Below are positions 19,031-29,776 of a stretch of DNA of 64,000 bases, in pieces; position 1 is the first letter of the stretch; each line of letters begins with the position of its first letter. Under the pieces are notes generated by a model. It saw only the letters and a program-made list of their open reading frames with translations, did no database searches and was not told the DNA's origin. Position numbers and translations under genes: made by a program. The DNA comes from Streptomyces sp. NBC_01142 (GTDB lineage Bacteria; Actinomycetota; Actinomycetes; Streptomycetales; Streptomycetaceae): assembly GCF_026341125.1 (NCBI RefSeq), contig NZ_JAPEOR010000001.1, positions 434,001 to 498,000 of the forward strand, given 5' to 3'.

Positions 19031-20389
19031 GTGGGACGACTCTTCGGCACGGACGGTGTGCGCGGTGTCGCCAATGCGGACCTGACGGCGGAGCTTGCGC
19101 TCGGTCTCTCGGTCGCAGCGGCGCATGTGCTCGGCGAGGCCGGCACATTCGCGGGCCATCGGCCGACGGCGGTGGTCGGACGTGACCCCCGCGCATCCGG
19201 GGAGTTCCTGGAGGCCGCCGTCGTGGCGGGCCTCGCGAGCGCGGGCGTGGACGTGCTGCGCGTCGGCGTGCTGCCCACCCCCGCGGTGGCGTACCTCACC
19301 GGCGCGCTGGGCGCCGACCTCGGTGTGATGCTCTCCGCGAGCCACAACGCCATGCCGGACAACGGCATCAAATTCTTCGCGCGCGGCGGGCACAAGCTGG
19401 CGGACGAGCTCGAGGACCGCATCGAGACCGTGTACGAGCAGCACCGGACCGGTGAGCCGTGGGAGCGGCCGACCGGCGCGGGTGTGGGCCGGGTGACCGA
19501 CTACGACGAGGGCTCCGACAAGTACGTCGCGCACCTCATCGCCGTACTGCCGAACCGGCTCGACGGGCTGAAGGTCGTCCTCGACGAGGCGCACGGTGCG
19601 GCCTCCCGGGTCTCGCCCGAGGCCTTTGCGCAGGCCGGTGCGGACGTCGTCACCATCGGCGCCGAGCCGGACGGGCTCAACATCAACGACGGCTGCGGGT
19701 CCACCCACCTGGACCTGCTGAAGGCCGCCGTCCTCGAGCACGGCGCCGACCTCGGTATCGCGCACGACGGCGACGCCGACCGCTGCCTCGCCGTGGACGG
19801 CGCGGGCAACGAGGTCGACGGCGACCAGATCCTCGCCGTGCTGGCGCTCGCCATGCGGGAAGCCGGGACACTGCGCGGGGACACCGTTGTCGCCACCGTC
19901 ATGTCCAACCTCGGCTTCAAGCTGGCGATGGAGCGCGAGGGCGTGCACATGGTGCAGACCGCCGTCGGCGACCGGTACGTCCTGGAGTCGATGAAGGCCG
20001 AGGGGTACGCGCTGGGCGGCGAGCAGTCCGGGCACGTGATCGTGCTCGACCACGCGACGACCGGCGACGGCACCCTCACCGGCCTGATGCTGGCGGCCCG
20101 TGTCGCCGCGACCGGCCGCTCGCTCGCCGAGCTGACCGGGGTGATGGAGCGGCTGCCGCAGGTGCTCATCAATGTGCGGGACGTGGACAAGTCCCGGGTG
20201 CAGACCTCCGCGGAGCTGGCCACCGCCGTCGCCGAGGCGGAGCGCGAGCTGGGCGCCACCGGCCGCGTACTGCTGCGTTCTTCGGGTACGGAGCCGCTGG
20301 TACGGGTCATGGTCGAGGCCGCCGACATCGAGCAGGCCCGCTCGGTGGCCGGGCGGCTGGCCGACGTGGTGAAGTCCGCGCTCGGCTGA
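19031..20389 (+). CDS. glmM: Phosphoglucosamine mutase
   Basis: 452 residues, the standard GlmM length, from a GTG at 19031 preceded by ggagga; the frame is open further upstream but without homology. Converts glucosamine-6-P to glucosamine-1-P for UDP-GlcNAc and peptidoglycan synthesis. The active-site serine is in [18 protein letters not shown], metal-binding DGDADRC follows, and [14 protein letters not shown] is the phosphate-binding end. It works with glmS located 2 kb downstream. Confidence 0.96.
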   Translation: MGRLFGTDGVRGVANADLTAELALGLSVAAAHVLGEAGTFAGHRPTAVVGRDPRASGEFLEAAVVAGLASAGVDVLRVGVLPTPAVAYLTGALGADLGVMLSASHNAMPDNGIKFFARGGHKLADELEDRIETVYEQHRTGEPWERPTGAGVGRVTDYDEGSDKYVAHLIAVLPNRLDGLKVVLDEAHGAASRVSPEAFAQAGADVVTIGAEPDGLNINDGCGSTHLDLLKAAVLEHGADLGIAHDGDADRCLAVDGAGNEVDGDQILAVLALAMREAGTLRGDTVVATVMSNLGFKLAMEREGVHMVQTAVGDRYVLESMKAEGYALGGEQSGHVIVLDHATTGDGTLTGLMLAARVAATGRSLAELTGVMERLPQVLINVRDVDKSRVQTSAELATAVAEAERELGATGRVLLRSSGTEPLVRVMVEAADIEQARSVAGRLADVVKSALG

Positions 20390-20406
20390 CCCCGGAAGTG
20401 ATCAGG

Positions 20407-20440
20407 ACGCCGCTCGGCCCCCACGGGGGCCGGGCGGCGT
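20407..20440 (+). terminator. Terminator after glmM
   Basis: 16-bp stem (ACGCCGCTCGGCCCCC against GGGGGCCGGGCGGCGT, one G-U) followed by TTTT, 18 bp after glmM. The gene on the right is convergent, so it may act on both strands. Confidence 0.8.
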
Positions 20441-20473
20441 TTTCGCGTACGGGAGCGAGGCGTGGCGCGAGGT

Positions 20474-21427
20474 CTAGCGCGAGGTCCGGCGCGACGTCTT
20501 CACACGTTCCCGGTGCTTCGCCCACAGGTACTTCTGCGTCACCAGGGTCAGCGTGCCCGCCAGCACGATGCCCAGCAGGTTCAGCAGCAGCTGCTCAGCC
20601 GAGCCCCACGCCTGCTGGTACTCCTGGTAGCTGAACGCCACCGCCGCGTTCGCCGCCGCCGGGACCGTGGTGACCGAGATCGCGACCCCCACCAGCGGCC
20701 CCGACCTCGCCGACGTCAGCGAGAGCATGCCGGCCGTGCCCGCCAGGACCGCCACGACGAACGAGAACCAGTCCGGGCGGTAGATGAAACCGGTGTTGGG
20801 GCGCTCCGCCTCCAGCATCGCCTGCTCGAAGAGGCCCACCAGGTTCATGAAGTAACTGAAGGCCACCGTCACCAGCATGGCCACGGCGAAGCCCGCGATC
20901 AGTGCCACGAACGAGCGCCACGCCAGCCGCGGGGCGCGCTGCACCAGTGCCGTACAGACGCCGGCCAGCGGGCCGAACTCCGGGCCCACCGCCATCGCGC
21001 CCACGATCAGGATCGCGTTGTCGAGCACCACACCGCAGGCCGCGATCATCGTTGCCAGCGCCAGGAACGCGAGGTAGGTGACCGAGAGCGTCGACTCCTC
21101 GTGGGTCGCGTCCTCCAGGTGCTCCCAGAGCACCGCGTCCACGCCCTCGCCCGGAGCCTGTTCCTCCGCCTGGTCGGCGTGCCGGGACAGCGACAGCTCG
21201 ATGTTCTCGACGGCGATCGAGCCGGACTCGTCGATGCCGAGCGAGCGCAGGCCGCCGATCAGCTCGTCTCCGGCCTCGCGCGCCACATCGCACATCACCA
21301 GGTCGCCCCGGGGATCGAGGGCCGCGCCGGGGAAGACCGCCAGGTGCGCCGTGCCCACGGTCTTCTCGACGAGCTGGACCACCTCGGCGGTGCGGTCGGC
21401 CGGGATGATCAGACGCAGATGCAGCAC
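20474..21427 (-). CDS. DUF389 family membrane protein
   Basis: 317 residues from a GTG (MLHLRLIIPADRTAEVVQLV) with AAGGAG 8 bp upstream; the open frame continues upstream only as a shadow of coaA. The N-terminal soluble domain (about 110 residues) resembles a small ferredoxin-like or ACT-like fold. It is followed by about five or six transmembrane helices with the family motif AILIVGAMAVGPEFGPLAG. DUF389 proteins have no settled function. Downstream of coaA on the same strand with a 53-bp gap. Confidence 0.85.
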   Translation of the reverse strand: MLHLRLIIPADRTAEVVQLVEKTVGTAHLAVFPGAALDPRGDLVMCDVAREAGDELIGGLRSLGIDESGSIAVENIELSLSRHADQAEEQAPGEGVDAVLWEHLEDATHEESTLSVTYLAFLALATMIAACGVVLDNAILIVGAMAVGPEFGPLAGVCTALVQRAPRLAWRSFVALIAGFAVAMLVTVAFSYFMNLVGLFEQAMLEAERPNTGFIYRPDWFSFVVAVLAGTAGMLSLTSARSGPLVGVAISVTTVPAAANAAVAFSYQEYQQAWGSAEQLLLNLLGIVLAGTLTLVTQKYLWAKHRERVKTSRRTSR

Positions 21428-21480
21428 GCCGGCGGCTCCTTGGAGTCCTCGGGGCGGACGCAGCCCTCGGAGTTCGGTCC

Positions 21481-22479
21481 TCAGAGCTTGCGCAGGGACA
21501 GGCGCTGGACCTTGTGGTCGGGGCCCTTGCGCAGCACCAGCGTGGCACGGCCGCGCGTGGGTGCCACATTCTCCAGAAGATTGGGCTTGTTGATCGTGCG
21601 CCACATCGTACGGGCGTAGTCCAGAGCCTCCTCCTCGGAGACCTGGGTGTACTTCGTGAAGTACGAGAAGGGGTTCTGGAAGGCGGTCTCGCGCAGCTTG
21701 CGGAAGCGGTTGAGGTACCAGGTCTCGATGTCCTCGGGCCGTGCGTCCACATACACACTGAAGTCGAAGTAGTCGGCGAGGCCCACGCGGGTGCGGCCGT
21801 CCTGGCCGGGGAGGGCCGGCTGGAGAACGTTCAGGCCCTCGACGATCAGGATGTCGGGACGGCGGACCGTGAGGCGCTCGCCCGGCACGATGTCGTAGAT
21901 CAAGTGGGAGTAGACGGGTGCGGTGACCTCGTCCTTGCCGGCCTTGATGTCGGCGACGAAGCGGGTCAGGGCCCGGCGGTCGTACGACTCGGGGAAGCCC
22001 TTGCGCGACGTCAGGCCGCGGGACTGCAGCTCCTTCATCGGGAGCAGGAAGCCGTCGGTGGTGACCAGCTCGACGCGCGGGTGCTCGGGCCAGCGGGCCA
22101 GCATGGCCTGCAGGACACGGGCGACGGTGGATTTGCCGACCGCGACGGAGCCGGCGACTCCTATGACGAAGGGGGTGCCGCGCTGCTCGCCATGGCCGTT
22201 CCCGGCGTCGCCGAGGAAGGTGTTGAGCGCCCCCCGCAGCCCGGCCGTGGCCTGTACGTACAGATTGAGCAGGCGGGAGAGCGGGAGGTAGACGTCCCGT
22301 ACCTCGTCCAGGTCGATGACGTCGCCGAGGCCGCGCAGCCGTTCGACCTCCTCGGCGGTGAGGGGGAGCGGCGTTTTGTCGCGCAGGGCGCTCCACTCCG
22401 CGCGGGTCAGGTCGACGTAGGGAGTCGACGCGTCGGCCCGGCGGTGGGCGCTTCGTGGCGGCGAAGAGATCACGTACAC
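21481..22479 (-). CDS. coaA: Pantothenate kinase, type I
   Basis: 332 residues. Phosphorylates pantothenate, the first step of coenzyme A synthesis. P-loop [32 protein letters not shown] and [20 protein letters not shown] are type I (PanK) motifs. GTG start at 22479; an alternative GTG two codons later (22473) is possible. Divergent from glmS. Confidence 0.95.
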   Translation of the reverse strand: MYVISSPPRSAHRRADASTPYVDLTRAEWSALRDKTPLPLTAEEVERLRGLGDVIDLDEVRDVYLPLSRLLNLYVQATAGLRGALNTFLGDAGNGHGEQRGTPFVIGVAGSVAVGKSTVARVLQAMLARWPEHPRVELVTTDGFLLPMKELQSRGLTSRKGFPESYDRRALTRFVADIKAGKDEVTAPVYSHLIYDIVPGERLTVRRPDILIVEGLNVLQPALPGQDGRTRVGLADYFDFSVYVDARPEDIETWYLNRFRKLRETAFQNPFSYFTKYTQVSEEEALDYARTMWRTINKPNLLENVAPTRGRATLVLRKGPDHKVQRLSLRKL

Positions 22480-22535
22480 ATTGTCGGGGGTGGGCGGCGC
22501 TTGTGGGTGGTGTGCTCGGTCACGCGCAGCGGCCG

Positions 22536-22541
22536 TAGGCT
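22536..22541 (+). promoter_or_regulatory. -10 element suggesting leaderless glmS transcript
   Basis: TAGGCT lies exactly 6 nt before the glmS ATG and no ribosome-binding site is visible, so transcription may begin at or next to the start codon. The -35 region is weak. The same 11-mer (GCCGTAGGCTG) precedes tsaB. Confidence 0.45.
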
Positions 22542-22547
22542 GCCGAC

Positions 22548-24395
22548 ATGTGCGGAATCGTGGGTTACGTCGGCGGACAGTCGGCGCTTGATGTGGTCAT
22601 CGCGGGCCTCAAGCGGCTCGAGTACCGGGGCTACGACTCGGCCGGAGTCGCGGTACTCGCCGACGGCGGGCTGGCCGCGTCCAAGAAGGCGGGCAAGCTC
22701 GTCAACCTGGAGAAGGAGCTGGTGGACCGGCCGCTGCCGACCGGGTCCACCGGCATCGGGCACACCCGGTGGGCCACGCACGGCGGGCCGACCGACGCCA
22801 ATGCCCATCCTCATCTGGACAACGCGGGGCGCGTCGCCGTCGTGCACAACGGCATCATCGAGAACTTCGCGGCGCTGCGGGCCGAATTGACCGAGCGCGG
22901 TCACGATCTGGAGTCGGAGACCGACACGGAGGTCGTGGCGCATCTGCTCGCCGAGTCGTTCTCCTCGTGCGGCGACCTGGCGGAGTCGATGCGGCAGGTG
23001 TGCCGACAGCTGGACGGCGCCTTCACGCTGGTCGCGGTGCACGCGGACGAGCCGGATGTGGTGGTGGGCGCGCGGCGCAACTCCCCGCTGGTGGTCGGCG
23101 TCGGCGACGGCGAGTCCTTCCTCGCCTCGGACGTGGCGGCGTTCATCGCCCACACCCGGTCGGCCATCGAGCTGGGGCAGGACCAGGTCGTGGAGCTGCG
23201 CCGGGACGGTGTGACGGTCACCGACTTCGACGGGGCGCCCGCCGAGGTGCGGTCGTACCACGTGGACTGGGACGCCTCGGCCGCCGAGAAGGGTGGCTAC
23301 GACTACTTCATGCTCAAGGAGATCGCGGAGCAGCCGAAGGCGGTCGCCGACACTCTGCTGGGCCGCATCGACGCGGAGGGGTCGCTGAGGCTGGACGAGG
23401 TGCGGATCCCGGTGTCCGTGCTGCGGGAGGCGAACAAGGTCGTCATCGTGGCGTGCGGGACGGCCTTCCACGCGGGGCTGATCGCCAAGTACGCCATCGA
23501 GCACTGGACCCGTATCCCGTGCGAGGTGGAACTGGCCAGTGAGTTCCGCTACCGGGACCCGATCCTGGACCAGCAGACGCTGGTGATCGCCATCTCGCAG
23601 TCCGGCGAGACGATGGACACGCTGATGGCGTTGCGGCACGCGCGCGAGCAGGGCGCGAGGGTGCTCGCCATCTGCAACACCAATGGGTCCACGATTCCGC
23701 GTGAGTCGGACGCCGTGCTGTACACGCACGCCGGGCCCGAGGTCGCGGTCGCGTCGACCAAGGCCTTTCTGACGCAGTTGGTGGCCTGCTATCTGGTGGC
23801 TCTGTATCTGGGGCAGGTGCGCGGCACCAAGTGGGGCGACGAGATCCAGGCCGTCATCCGGGACCTGGCGCGGATCTCGGACGAGGTCGAGCAGGTCCTG
23901 GAGACCATGGAGCCGGTGCGGGAGCTGGCCCGCTCGCTCGCCGACAAGAACACGGTGCTGTTCCTGGGCCGGCACGTGGGCTACCCGGTGGCGCTGGAGG
24001 GCGCGCTCAAGCTCAAGGAGCTGGCGTACATGCACGCGGAGGGCTTCGCGGCGGGTGAGCTCAAGCACGGGCCGATCGCGCTGATCGAGGAGGATCTGCC
24101 GGTGGTCGTCGTCGTGCCGTCGCCGCGCGGGCGGTCCGTACTGCACGACAAGATCGTCTCCAATATCCAGGAGATCCGGGCGCGGGGAGCGCGGACGATC
24201 GTGATCGCGGAGGAGGGGGACGAGTCGGTGGTGCCGTACGCGGATCACCTGATCCGGATTCCGGCGACGCCGGTGCTGCTGCAGCCGCTGGTCGCGACCG
24301 TGCCGCTGCAGGTCTTCGCGTGCGAGCTGGCGACGGCGCGCGGCAACGAGGTCGACCAGCCGCGGAACCTGGCGAAGTCGGTGACGGTGGAGTGA
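22548..24395 (+). CDS. glmS: Glutamine-fructose-6-phosphate aminotransferase (isomerizing)
   Basis: 615 residues. Makes glucosamine-6-P from fructose-6-P and glutamine. The N-terminal glutaminase domain begins with the nucleophile Cys2 ([10 protein letters not shown]); [18 protein letters not shown] follows. Two SIS domains carry [18 protein letters not shown] and the C-terminal [11 protein letters not shown]. Divergent from coaA and followed by acpS 46 bp later. Confidence 0.97.
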   Translation: MCGIVGYVGGQSALDVVIAGLKRLEYRGYDSAGVAVLADGGLAASKKAGKLVNLEKELVDRPLPTGSTGIGHTRWATHGGPTDANAHPHLDNAGRVAVVHNGIIENFAALRAELTERGHDLESETDTEVVAHLLAESFSSCGDLAESMRQVCRQLDGAFTLVAVHADEPDVVVGARRNSPLVVGVGDGESFLASDVAAFIAHTRSAIELGQDQVVELRRDGVTVTDFDGAPAEVRSYHVDWDASAAEKGGYDYFMLKEIAEQPKAVADTLLGRIDAEGSLRLDEVRIPVSVLREANKVVIVACGTAFHAGLIAKYAIEHWTRIPCEVELASEFRYRDPILDQQTLVIAISQSGETMDTLMALRHAREQGARVLAICNTNGSTIPRESDAVLYTHAGPEVAVASTKAFLTQLVACYLVALYLGQVRGTKWGDEIQAVIRDLARISDEVEQVLETMEPVRELARSLADKNTVLFLGRHVGYPVALEGALKLKELAYMHAEGFAAGELKHGPIALIEEDLPVVVVVPSPRGRSVLHDKIVSNIQEIRARGARTIVIAEEGDESVVPYADHLIRIPATPVLLQPLVATVPLQVFACELATARGNEVDQPRNLAKSVTVE

Positions 24396-24441
24396 ACGCG
24401 GCGAACGCAAGCCGGACCATGAGCGCAGGGGGCACTGTCGG

Positions 24442-24810
24442 ATGATCATCGGGGTGGGGATCGACGTCGCGGAGATCGAGCGGTTCGCCGCGTCGATACG
24501 GCGTACGCCGGGGTTGGCCGATCGGCTTTTTCTGGAGCGGGAGTTGCTGCTGCCGAGCGGGGAGCGGCGGGGGTACGCCTCCCTCGCCGCGCGGTTCGCC
24601 GCGAAGGAAGCGGTGGCCAAGGCGCTGGGCGCGCCGAGCGGGCTGCTCTGGACCGACGCCGAGGTGTACGTCGAGGGCAGCGGGCAGCCCCGGCTGCGGG
24701 TGCACGGGACGGTGGCGGCACGGGCGGCGGTGCTCGGGGTGCGGTCGTGGCACGTCTCGCTGAGTCATGACGCGGGGGTCGCGTCGGCGGTGGTGATCGC
24801 GGAGGGGTAG
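24442..24810 (+). CDS. acpS: Holo-[acyl-carrier-protein] synthase
   Basis: 122 residues, AcpS type. Transfers 4'-phosphopantetheine from CoA to acyl carrier proteins. The magnesium-binding [16 protein letters not shown] and [14 protein letters not shown] motifs are intact. ATG start with a purine-rich stretch (gcaggggg) upstream. Likely cotranscribed with glmS. Confidence 0.96.
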   Translation: MIIGVGIDVAEIERFAASIRRTPGLADRLFLERELLLPSGERRGYASLAARFAAKEAVAKALGAPSGLLWTDAEVYVEGSGQPRLRVHGTVAARAAVLGVRSWHVSLSHDAGVASAVVIAEG

Positions 24811-24878
24811 GCCCGGGGTCACGGCCCTGGCCGTCCTTCGATGTCCGGCGCTGAAGGTGGGTCAGCCCACGAGGCCGG

Positions 24879-24950
24879 GGTCCGGCCCCGGCCGTGCGTC
24901 AAGGTCCGTTCCCGGCCGCGCGTCGGGGTTCGGCCCTGAAGGTGCGTCAA
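24879..24950. repeat. 24-bp tandem repeat, three copies, acpS-nnr gap
   Basis: Three adjacent 24-bp units starting GGTCCGGCC, GGTCCGTTC and GGTTCGGCC, each ending in a GTGCGTC-like block. A weaker fourth unit lies to the left. They fill much of the 219-bp gap. Confidence 0.7.
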
Positions 24951-25029
24951 CCCGGTGTCCGCGCAGCCGATTTGGGCTGCGCGGGGCGGGGACGGGCGAG
25001 GGCGCGCCCGGTGCGGCAGACTCGGGGGC

Positions 25030-26466
25030 ATGCGTACTGCGTACAGCGTGGAGACCGTCAGGAACGCGGAGGCCGAGCTGATGGCGCGGCTGCCGGAGGG
25101 CGCGCTCATGCAGCGCGCGGCCGCCGGACTGGCCGCGGCCTGTGCCGCACTGCTCGGCCGGGTGTACGGAGCGAGAGTCGTCCTGCTCGTCGGGAGCGGT
25201 GACAACGGCGGCGACGCGCTGTACGCGGGGGCCCGCCTCGCGCGGCGCGGCGCCGGGGTGTCCGCAGTGCTCCTGGGTTCGCGCGCTCACGAGGGCGGGC
25301 TCGCGGCGCTGCTCGGCGCCGGCGGGCAGGTCGCGGACGACCCGTTCGAGGTGCTCGCCGCCGCGGACCTGGTCATGGACGGCGTCACCGGGATCGGCGG
25401 GCGCGGCGGGCTGCGGCCCGACGCGGTGCCGGTGGTGCGTGCCGCGCGCGGGTCCAACGCCGTCGTCGTCGCCGTCGACCTGCCCAGCGGGGTCGAGGCG
25501 GACACCGGGGAGGTGCGGGGCGAGGCCCTGCACGCGGATGCGACGGTGACGTTCGGTACGTACAAACCGGGGCTGCTGATCGACCCGGCACGGGAGTACG
25601 CGGGGACGGTACGGCTCGTCGGTATCGGTCTGGAGGACCATCTGCCGTCCGTACCCGATCTCGAGGCCCTCCAGCACGCCGACGTGGCACGGATGCTGCC
25701 GGTGCCGGCCGCGGAGAGCGACAAGTACCGGCGGGGCGTCGTCGGCGTCGTCGCCGGGTCCGCGCGCTATCCGGGCGCGGCGGTGCTGGCGGTGGCGGGC
25801 GGGCTGCGCGGCGGTGCCGGCGCGGTGCGGTACGTCGGCCCCGCGGCCGAAGCGGTGATCGCCCGCTTCCCGGAGGCCCTGGTGCACAGCGGGCCGCCGT
25901 CGAAGGCGGGCCGGGTCCAGGCGTGGGTGGCCGGCCCGGGGCTGGGTGACGAGGCCGATGCGGTACGGGACGTGCTGGCCTCCGACGTGCCGGTGCTGAT
26001 CGACGCGGACGGGCTGCGGCTGCTGGACGTGGCGACGGTACGGGGCCGTGACGCGCCGACGCTGCTCACCCCGCACGCCGGGGAGGCGGCGGCGCTGCTC
26101 GGTGTATCGCGCGAGGAGGTGGAGTCCGCGCGGCTCGCGTCCGTACGGGAACTGGCGTCGCGCTACGGAGCCACGGTGCTGCTCAAGGGTTCGACGACCC
26201 TGGTCGCCGCGCCGGACGGGGGCCGCTCCCCGGTCCGGGTCAATCCGATGGGCACCCCCTGGCTGGCCACGGCGGGCAGCGGCGACGTGCTCTCGGGCCT
26301 CGCGGGCTCCCTGCTGGCGTCGGGTCTCGACGCCCGGGACGCGGGGTCGGCGGCGGCCTATCTGCACGGCCTGGCGGCCCGCCACGCGGCGGCGGAGGGC
26401 ATGCCGATCACGGCGTACGAGGTGGCCGCGGCGCTGCCGTCGGCGTGGCGCGACGTCCAGGAGTGA
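25030..26466 (+). CDS. nnr: Bifunctional NAD(P)HX epimerase/dehydratase
   Basis: 478 residues from ATG at 25030 (MRTAYSVETVRNAEAELMAR). Repairs hydrated NADH/NADPH. The N-terminal epimerase (YjeF_N) domain has VVLLVGSGDNGGDALYAG and VAVDLPSGVEADTG; the C-terminal ADP-dependent dehydratase (carbohydrate-kinase) domain has LLTPHAGEAAALL and GTPWLATAGSGDVLSG. Between glmS-acpS and alr, as in many actinobacteria. Confidence 0.94.
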   Translation: MRTAYSVETVRNAEAELMARLPEGALMQRAAAGLAAACAALLGRVYGARVVLLVGSGDNGGDALYAGARLARRGAGVSAVLLGSRAHEGGLAALLGAGGQVADDPFEVLAAADLVMDGVTGIGGRGGLRPDAVPVVRAARGSNAVVVAVDLPSGVEADTGEVRGEALHADATVTFGTYKPGLLIDPAREYAGTVRLVGIGLEDHLPSVPDLEALQHADVARMLPVPAAESDKYRRGVVGVVAGSARYPGAAVLAVAGGLRGGAGAVRYVGPAAEAVIARFPEALVHSGPPSKAGRVQAWVAGPGLGDEADAVRDVLASDVPVLIDADGLRLLDVATVRGRDAPTLLTPHAGEAAALLGVSREEVESARLASVRELASRYGATVLLKGSTTLVAAPDGGRSPVRVNPMGTPWLATAGSGDVLSGLAGSLLASGLDARDAGSAAAYLHGLAARHAAAEGMPITAYEVAAALPSAWRDVQE

Positions 26467-26611
26467 CACGCGGGCGGGGGCGGCCGGGCCGGGCTGCCCG
26501 TCCGCGCCGGGGGAGAGCGCTCGGCCCGGTGGGATCACGAGGGCCCGTTGGCCGCGGGTCCGGCTGCTTCGGGCCTCGCGCACGCCGCTGCGGCCTTGGC
26601 CTCGCCCCGCG

Positions 26612-26681
26612 GCCCGGTGACGTGCCGCGTGCCGGGTCTGTGACCCGGCCGGTCCACCCCTGTCCGCCCGGTGACGTGCCG
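26612..26681. repeat. Direct repeat in the 410-bp nnr-alr gap
   Basis: The 16-mer GCCCGGTGACGTGCCG occurs at 26612-26627 and again at 26666-26681. The whole gap (26467-26876) is very GC-rich. The frame that stays open through it into alr gives only Pro/Arg/Gly-rich translation, so I regard it as non-coding. Near its right end is GTACGA/TCGTAC, a small inverted repeat. Confidence 0.5.
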
Positions 26682-26876
26682 GGCCACCGGCCGGTCCCGC
26701 GCGCGGCCAGGCAGGTGCGTGCGCCCGGTGGTTGCCGTGTTCGGCGTTCCCCCGGCCGGCGCAATCCGTCACCCCGCCCGGCTGCGCCCGCCCGTCCTCG
26801 GCCCGCCCACCCGGGCTCGGGGAACCCGGGCCTCCTTGTACGAGCGTTGTCGTACGGCTCTGAGACACTGGGCGCG

Positions 26877-28028
26877 ATGAGTCAGACGCTGCCGCTCCGA
26901 GCCCGTGCCGAGATCGACCTCGCGGCCCTGCGCGCCAATGTGCGTGCCCTGCGTGCCCGCGCTCCTCGGGCTGCCCTGATGGCCGTCGTGAAGTCGAACG
27001 CGTACGGCCACGGCATGGTGCCCTGCGCCAGGGCCGCCCGCGAAGCCGGCGCCACCTGGCTCGGGACGGCCACGCCGCAAGAGGCGCTCGCGCTGCGCGC
27101 CGCCGGGATCCAGGGGCGGATCATGTGCTGGCTGTGGACGCCCGGCGGGCCCTGGCGCGAGGGCATCGAGGCCGGTCTCGACATGTCCGTGAGCGCCATG
27201 TGGGCCCTCGAGGAGGTCACCGCCGCCGCCCGGGAGGCCGGGCGCCCCGCCCGTATCCAGCTCAAGGCCGACACCGGCCTCGGGCGTAACGGCTGTCAGC
27301 CCGCCGACTGGGCCGAGCTGGTCGGCGCCGCGCGCGCCGCCGAGGCCGAGGGCACCGTGAAGGTCACCGGCCTCTGGTCGCACTTCGCCTGTGCCGACGA
27401 GCCCGGCCACCCCTCGATCGCCGCGCAGCTCGACGTCTTCCGCGACGTGGTGACGTACGCCGAGAAGGCGGGCATCGTGCCCGAGGTCCGGCACATGGCG
27501 AACTCTCCGGCGACGCTGACACTCCCGGAAGCGCACTTCGATCTCGTACGGACCGGCATCGCGATCTACGGCATCTCGCCCAGCCCCGAGCTCGGCACCC
27601 ACGAGGAGCTGGGCCTCCGTCCCGTCATGACGCTCTCCGCCTCCGTCGCCCTGGTCAAGCAGGTCCCGGCGGGGCACGGCGTCAGTTACGGACATCACTA
27701 CGTCACCTCGCAGGAGACCACGCTCGGCCTCATCCCCCTCGGGTACGCGGACGGCATCCCGCGCCATGCCTCGGACCGTGGCCCGGTCCTGGTCGGCGAC
27801 GCGCGGCGCCGGGTCGCGGGCCGGGTGGCGATGGACCAGTTCGTGGTGGACCTCGGCGGTGACAAGGTCGCGGAGGGCACCGAAGCGGTGCTGTTCGGAC
27901 CGGGCGACCGGGGCGAGCCGACCGCGGAGGACTGGGCCCAGGCCGCGGGCACCATTGCATACGAGATCGTCACCCGCATCGGAACGAGGGTTCCGCGCGT
28001 CTATCTCCACGAGGACCCCGACGAGTAG
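26877..28028 (+). CDS. alr: Alanine racemase
   Basis: 383 residues, start MSQTLPLRARAEIDLAALR. PLP enzyme that makes D-alanine for peptidoglycan. The PLP lysine is in MAVVKSNAYGHGMVPCA, and the second catalytic residue, a tyrosine, is in GHGVSYGHHYVTSQ. Upstream in-frame sequence is not protein-like, so the ATG is chosen. The hydrolase gene begins 10 bp after the stop. Confidence 0.96.
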   Translation: MSQTLPLRARAEIDLAALRANVRALRARAPRAALMAVVKSNAYGHGMVPCARAAREAGATWLGTATPQEALALRAAGIQGRIMCWLWTPGGPWREGIEAGLDMSVSAMWALEEVTAAAREAGRPARIQLKADTGLGRNGCQPADWAELVGAARAAEAEGTVKVTGLWSHFACADEPGHPSIAAQLDVFRDVVTYAEKAGIVPEVRHMANSPATLTLPEAHFDLVRTGIAIYGISPSPELGTHEELGLRPVMTLSASVALVKQVPAGHGVSYGHHYVTSQETTLGLIPLGYADGIPRHASDRGPVLVGDARRRVAGRVAMDQFVVDLGGDKVAEGTEAVLFGPGDRGEPTAEDWAQAAGTIAYEIVTRIGTRVPRVYLHEDPDE

Positions 28029-28038
28029 GAGTGGCACG

Positions 28039-29265
28039 GTGAGCGAGACCAGCACGGGGGACGCAGTGGCAGCCGCCGCGGCGGCAGCCACTGCGGGCAA
28101 CTGGCGTCGGGCGGGCATCGCCGGCGCCGCGATAGGCGTGATCGCGGCCGGTGCGGCCGCGGGCGTCGCGGTCGAACGGCTCACGGTCGGCCGCGGCATG
28201 CGCAAGAAGGCGCGGCTCGCGCTGGACGCATCGGGGCCGTACGGCGCACTGCGCGGCACTCCCGGCAAGGTGCTCGCCGACGACGGCACGCACATCTACT
28301 ACGAGACCGACGAGGTCGACCCGGACGCCGGGGCCCCGCGCCGCCGCCGGCTCTTCGGCCGCAAGACCCCCGCGCCGGTCACGGTCGTCTTCAGCCACGG
28401 CTACTGCCTGAGCCAGGACTCCTGGCACTTCCAGCGCGCCGCCCTGCGCGGTCTGGTGCGCACGGTGCACTGGGACCAGCGCAGCCACGGCCGCTCGGCC
28501 AGGGGCGCCTCGCAGTCGGGCCCGGACGCCGTGCCGGTCTCCATCGACCAGCTGGGCCGCGACCTCAAGGCAGTGATCGACGCGGCCGCGCCGGACGGCC
28601 CGCTGGTGCTCGTCGGCCACTCCATGGGCGGCATGACGATGATGGCGCTCGCCGACCAGTTCCCCGAGCTGGTACGGGAACGGATCGTCGGGGTCGCCTT
28701 CGTCGGCACCTCGTGCGGAAAGCTCGGCGAGGTCAACTACGGGCTGCCGGTCGCGGGGGTGAACGCCCTGCGGCGTGTGCTGCCCGGCGTGCTCAGGGCG
28801 CTCGGCTCCCAGGCCGAGCTGGTCGAGCGGGGCCGCCGGGCCACCGCCGACCTGTTCGCGGGCATGATCAAGCGGTATTCGTTCTCGTCCAAGGACGTGG
28901 ACCCGGCGGTGGCACGGTTCGCGGAGCGGCTCATCGAGTCGACCCCGATCGATGTGGTCGCCGAGTTCTACCCGGCCTTCGCCGAGCACGACAAGGCCGA
29001 GGCGCTCGCCGTCTTCCTCGAGGTCCCGGCGCTGGTCCTGGCCGGGGACAAGGACCTCGTCACGCCGAGTTCGCACAGCGAGGCGATCGCGGACATACTC
29101 CCCGACTCGGAACTGGTGATCGTGCCGGACGGCGGACATCTGGTGATGCTGGAGCACCCCGAGGTCGTCACGGACCGGCTGGCCGACCTGCTGGCCCGGG
29201 TCGGCGCGGTCCCGGCAGCGGCTAACGTTGGCCCGTATGGAAGCACCGCACAGCCCGGCGGCTGA
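28039..29265 (+). CDS. Alpha/beta hydrolase with N-terminal membrane anchor
   Basis: 408 residues, GTG start. Residues about 25-50 form a hydrophobic helix (AGIAGAAIGVIAAGAAAGVA). The alpha/beta-hydrolase fold has an oxyanion turn (FSHGYCLSQDSW), nucleophile elbow GHSMGG, acid DLVTPSSHS and a catalytic histidine in PDGGHLVMLEHP. The substrate is unknown. Conserved between alr and tsaE in actinobacteria; overlaps tsaE by about 29 bp. Confidence 0.88.
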   Translation: MSETSTGDAVAAAAAAATAGNWRRAGIAGAAIGVIAAGAAAGVAVERLTVGRGMRKKARLALDASGPYGALRGTPGKVLADDGTHIYYETDEVDPDAGAPRRRRLFGRKTPAPVTVVFSHGYCLSQDSWHFQRAALRGLVRTVHWDQRSHGRSARGASQSGPDAVPVSIDQLGRDLKAVIDAAAPDGPLVLVGHSMGGMTMMALADQFPELVRERIVGVAFVGTSCGKLGEVNYGLPVAGVNALRRVLPGVLRALGSQAELVERGRRATADLFAGMIKRYSFSSKDVDPAVARFAERLIESTPIDVVAEFYPAFAEHDKAEALAVFLEVPALVLAGDKDLVTPSSHSEAIADILPDSELVIVPDGGHLVMLEHPEVVTDRLADLLARVGAVPAAANVGPYGSTAQPGG

Positions 29266-29776
29266 GAGCACCGCCCGCACGGCCGGCACGGCCAGCACCG
29301 CCCGTCTTGCCGTGGAGTCCCCCGAGCAGATGCAGGAGCTGGGCCGTCGGCTCGCGAAACTGCTGCGTCCCGGCGATCTGGTGATGCTCACCGGCGAGCT
29401 GGGCGCGGGCAAGACGACGCTGACCCGCGGCCTGGGGGAGGGCCTGGGGGTCCGCGGCGCCGTCACCTCCCCGACCTTCGTCATCGCCCGCGTCCACCCC
29501 TCGCTGACCGGCGGCCCCGCCCTGGTCCATGTGGACGCGTACCGGCTGGGCGGCGGGCTCGACGAGATGGAGGACCTCGACCTCGATGTCTCGCTGCCGG
29601 AGTCGGTGGTGGTCGTGGAGTGGGGCGACGGCAAGGTCGAGGATCTGTCGGACGATCGGCTGCATGTGCTGATCCACCGGGTGGTCGGGGACACGGACGA
29701 CGACCGCCGCGAGGTCACCCTGACCGGATTCGGCGCGCGCTGGTCCGCGGTGGACCTCACGGCGGCGGAGGCCTGA
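29237..29776 (+). CDS. tsaE: tRNA threonylcarbamoyladenosine biosynthesis ATPase TsaE
   Basis: 179 residues from ATG at 29237; a TTG at 29228 is also in frame. P-loop GELGAGKTTLTRGLGEGLG and the SPTFVIARVHPS motif identify TsaE, which drives the TsaB-TsaD complex making t6A37 in tRNA. The N-terminal 25 residues are Ala/Thr-rich and variable. tsaB, rimI and tsaD follow 1.2 kb downstream. Confidence 0.94.
   Translation: MEAPHSPAAESTARTAGTASTARLAVESPEQMQELGRRLAKLLRPGDLVMLTGELGAGKTTLTRGLGEGLGVRGAVTSPTFVIARVHPSLTGGPALVHVDAYRLGGGLDEMEDLDLDVSLPESVVVVEWGDGKVEDLSDDRLHVLIHRVVGDTDDDRREVTLTGFGARWSAVDLTAAEA

Noticed and set aside
26467..26876. Long open frame running from the end of nnr into alr
   Set aside because: Translation is almost entirely Pro, Arg and Gly, typical of unselected GC-rich DNA; alr has a normal start at 26877.
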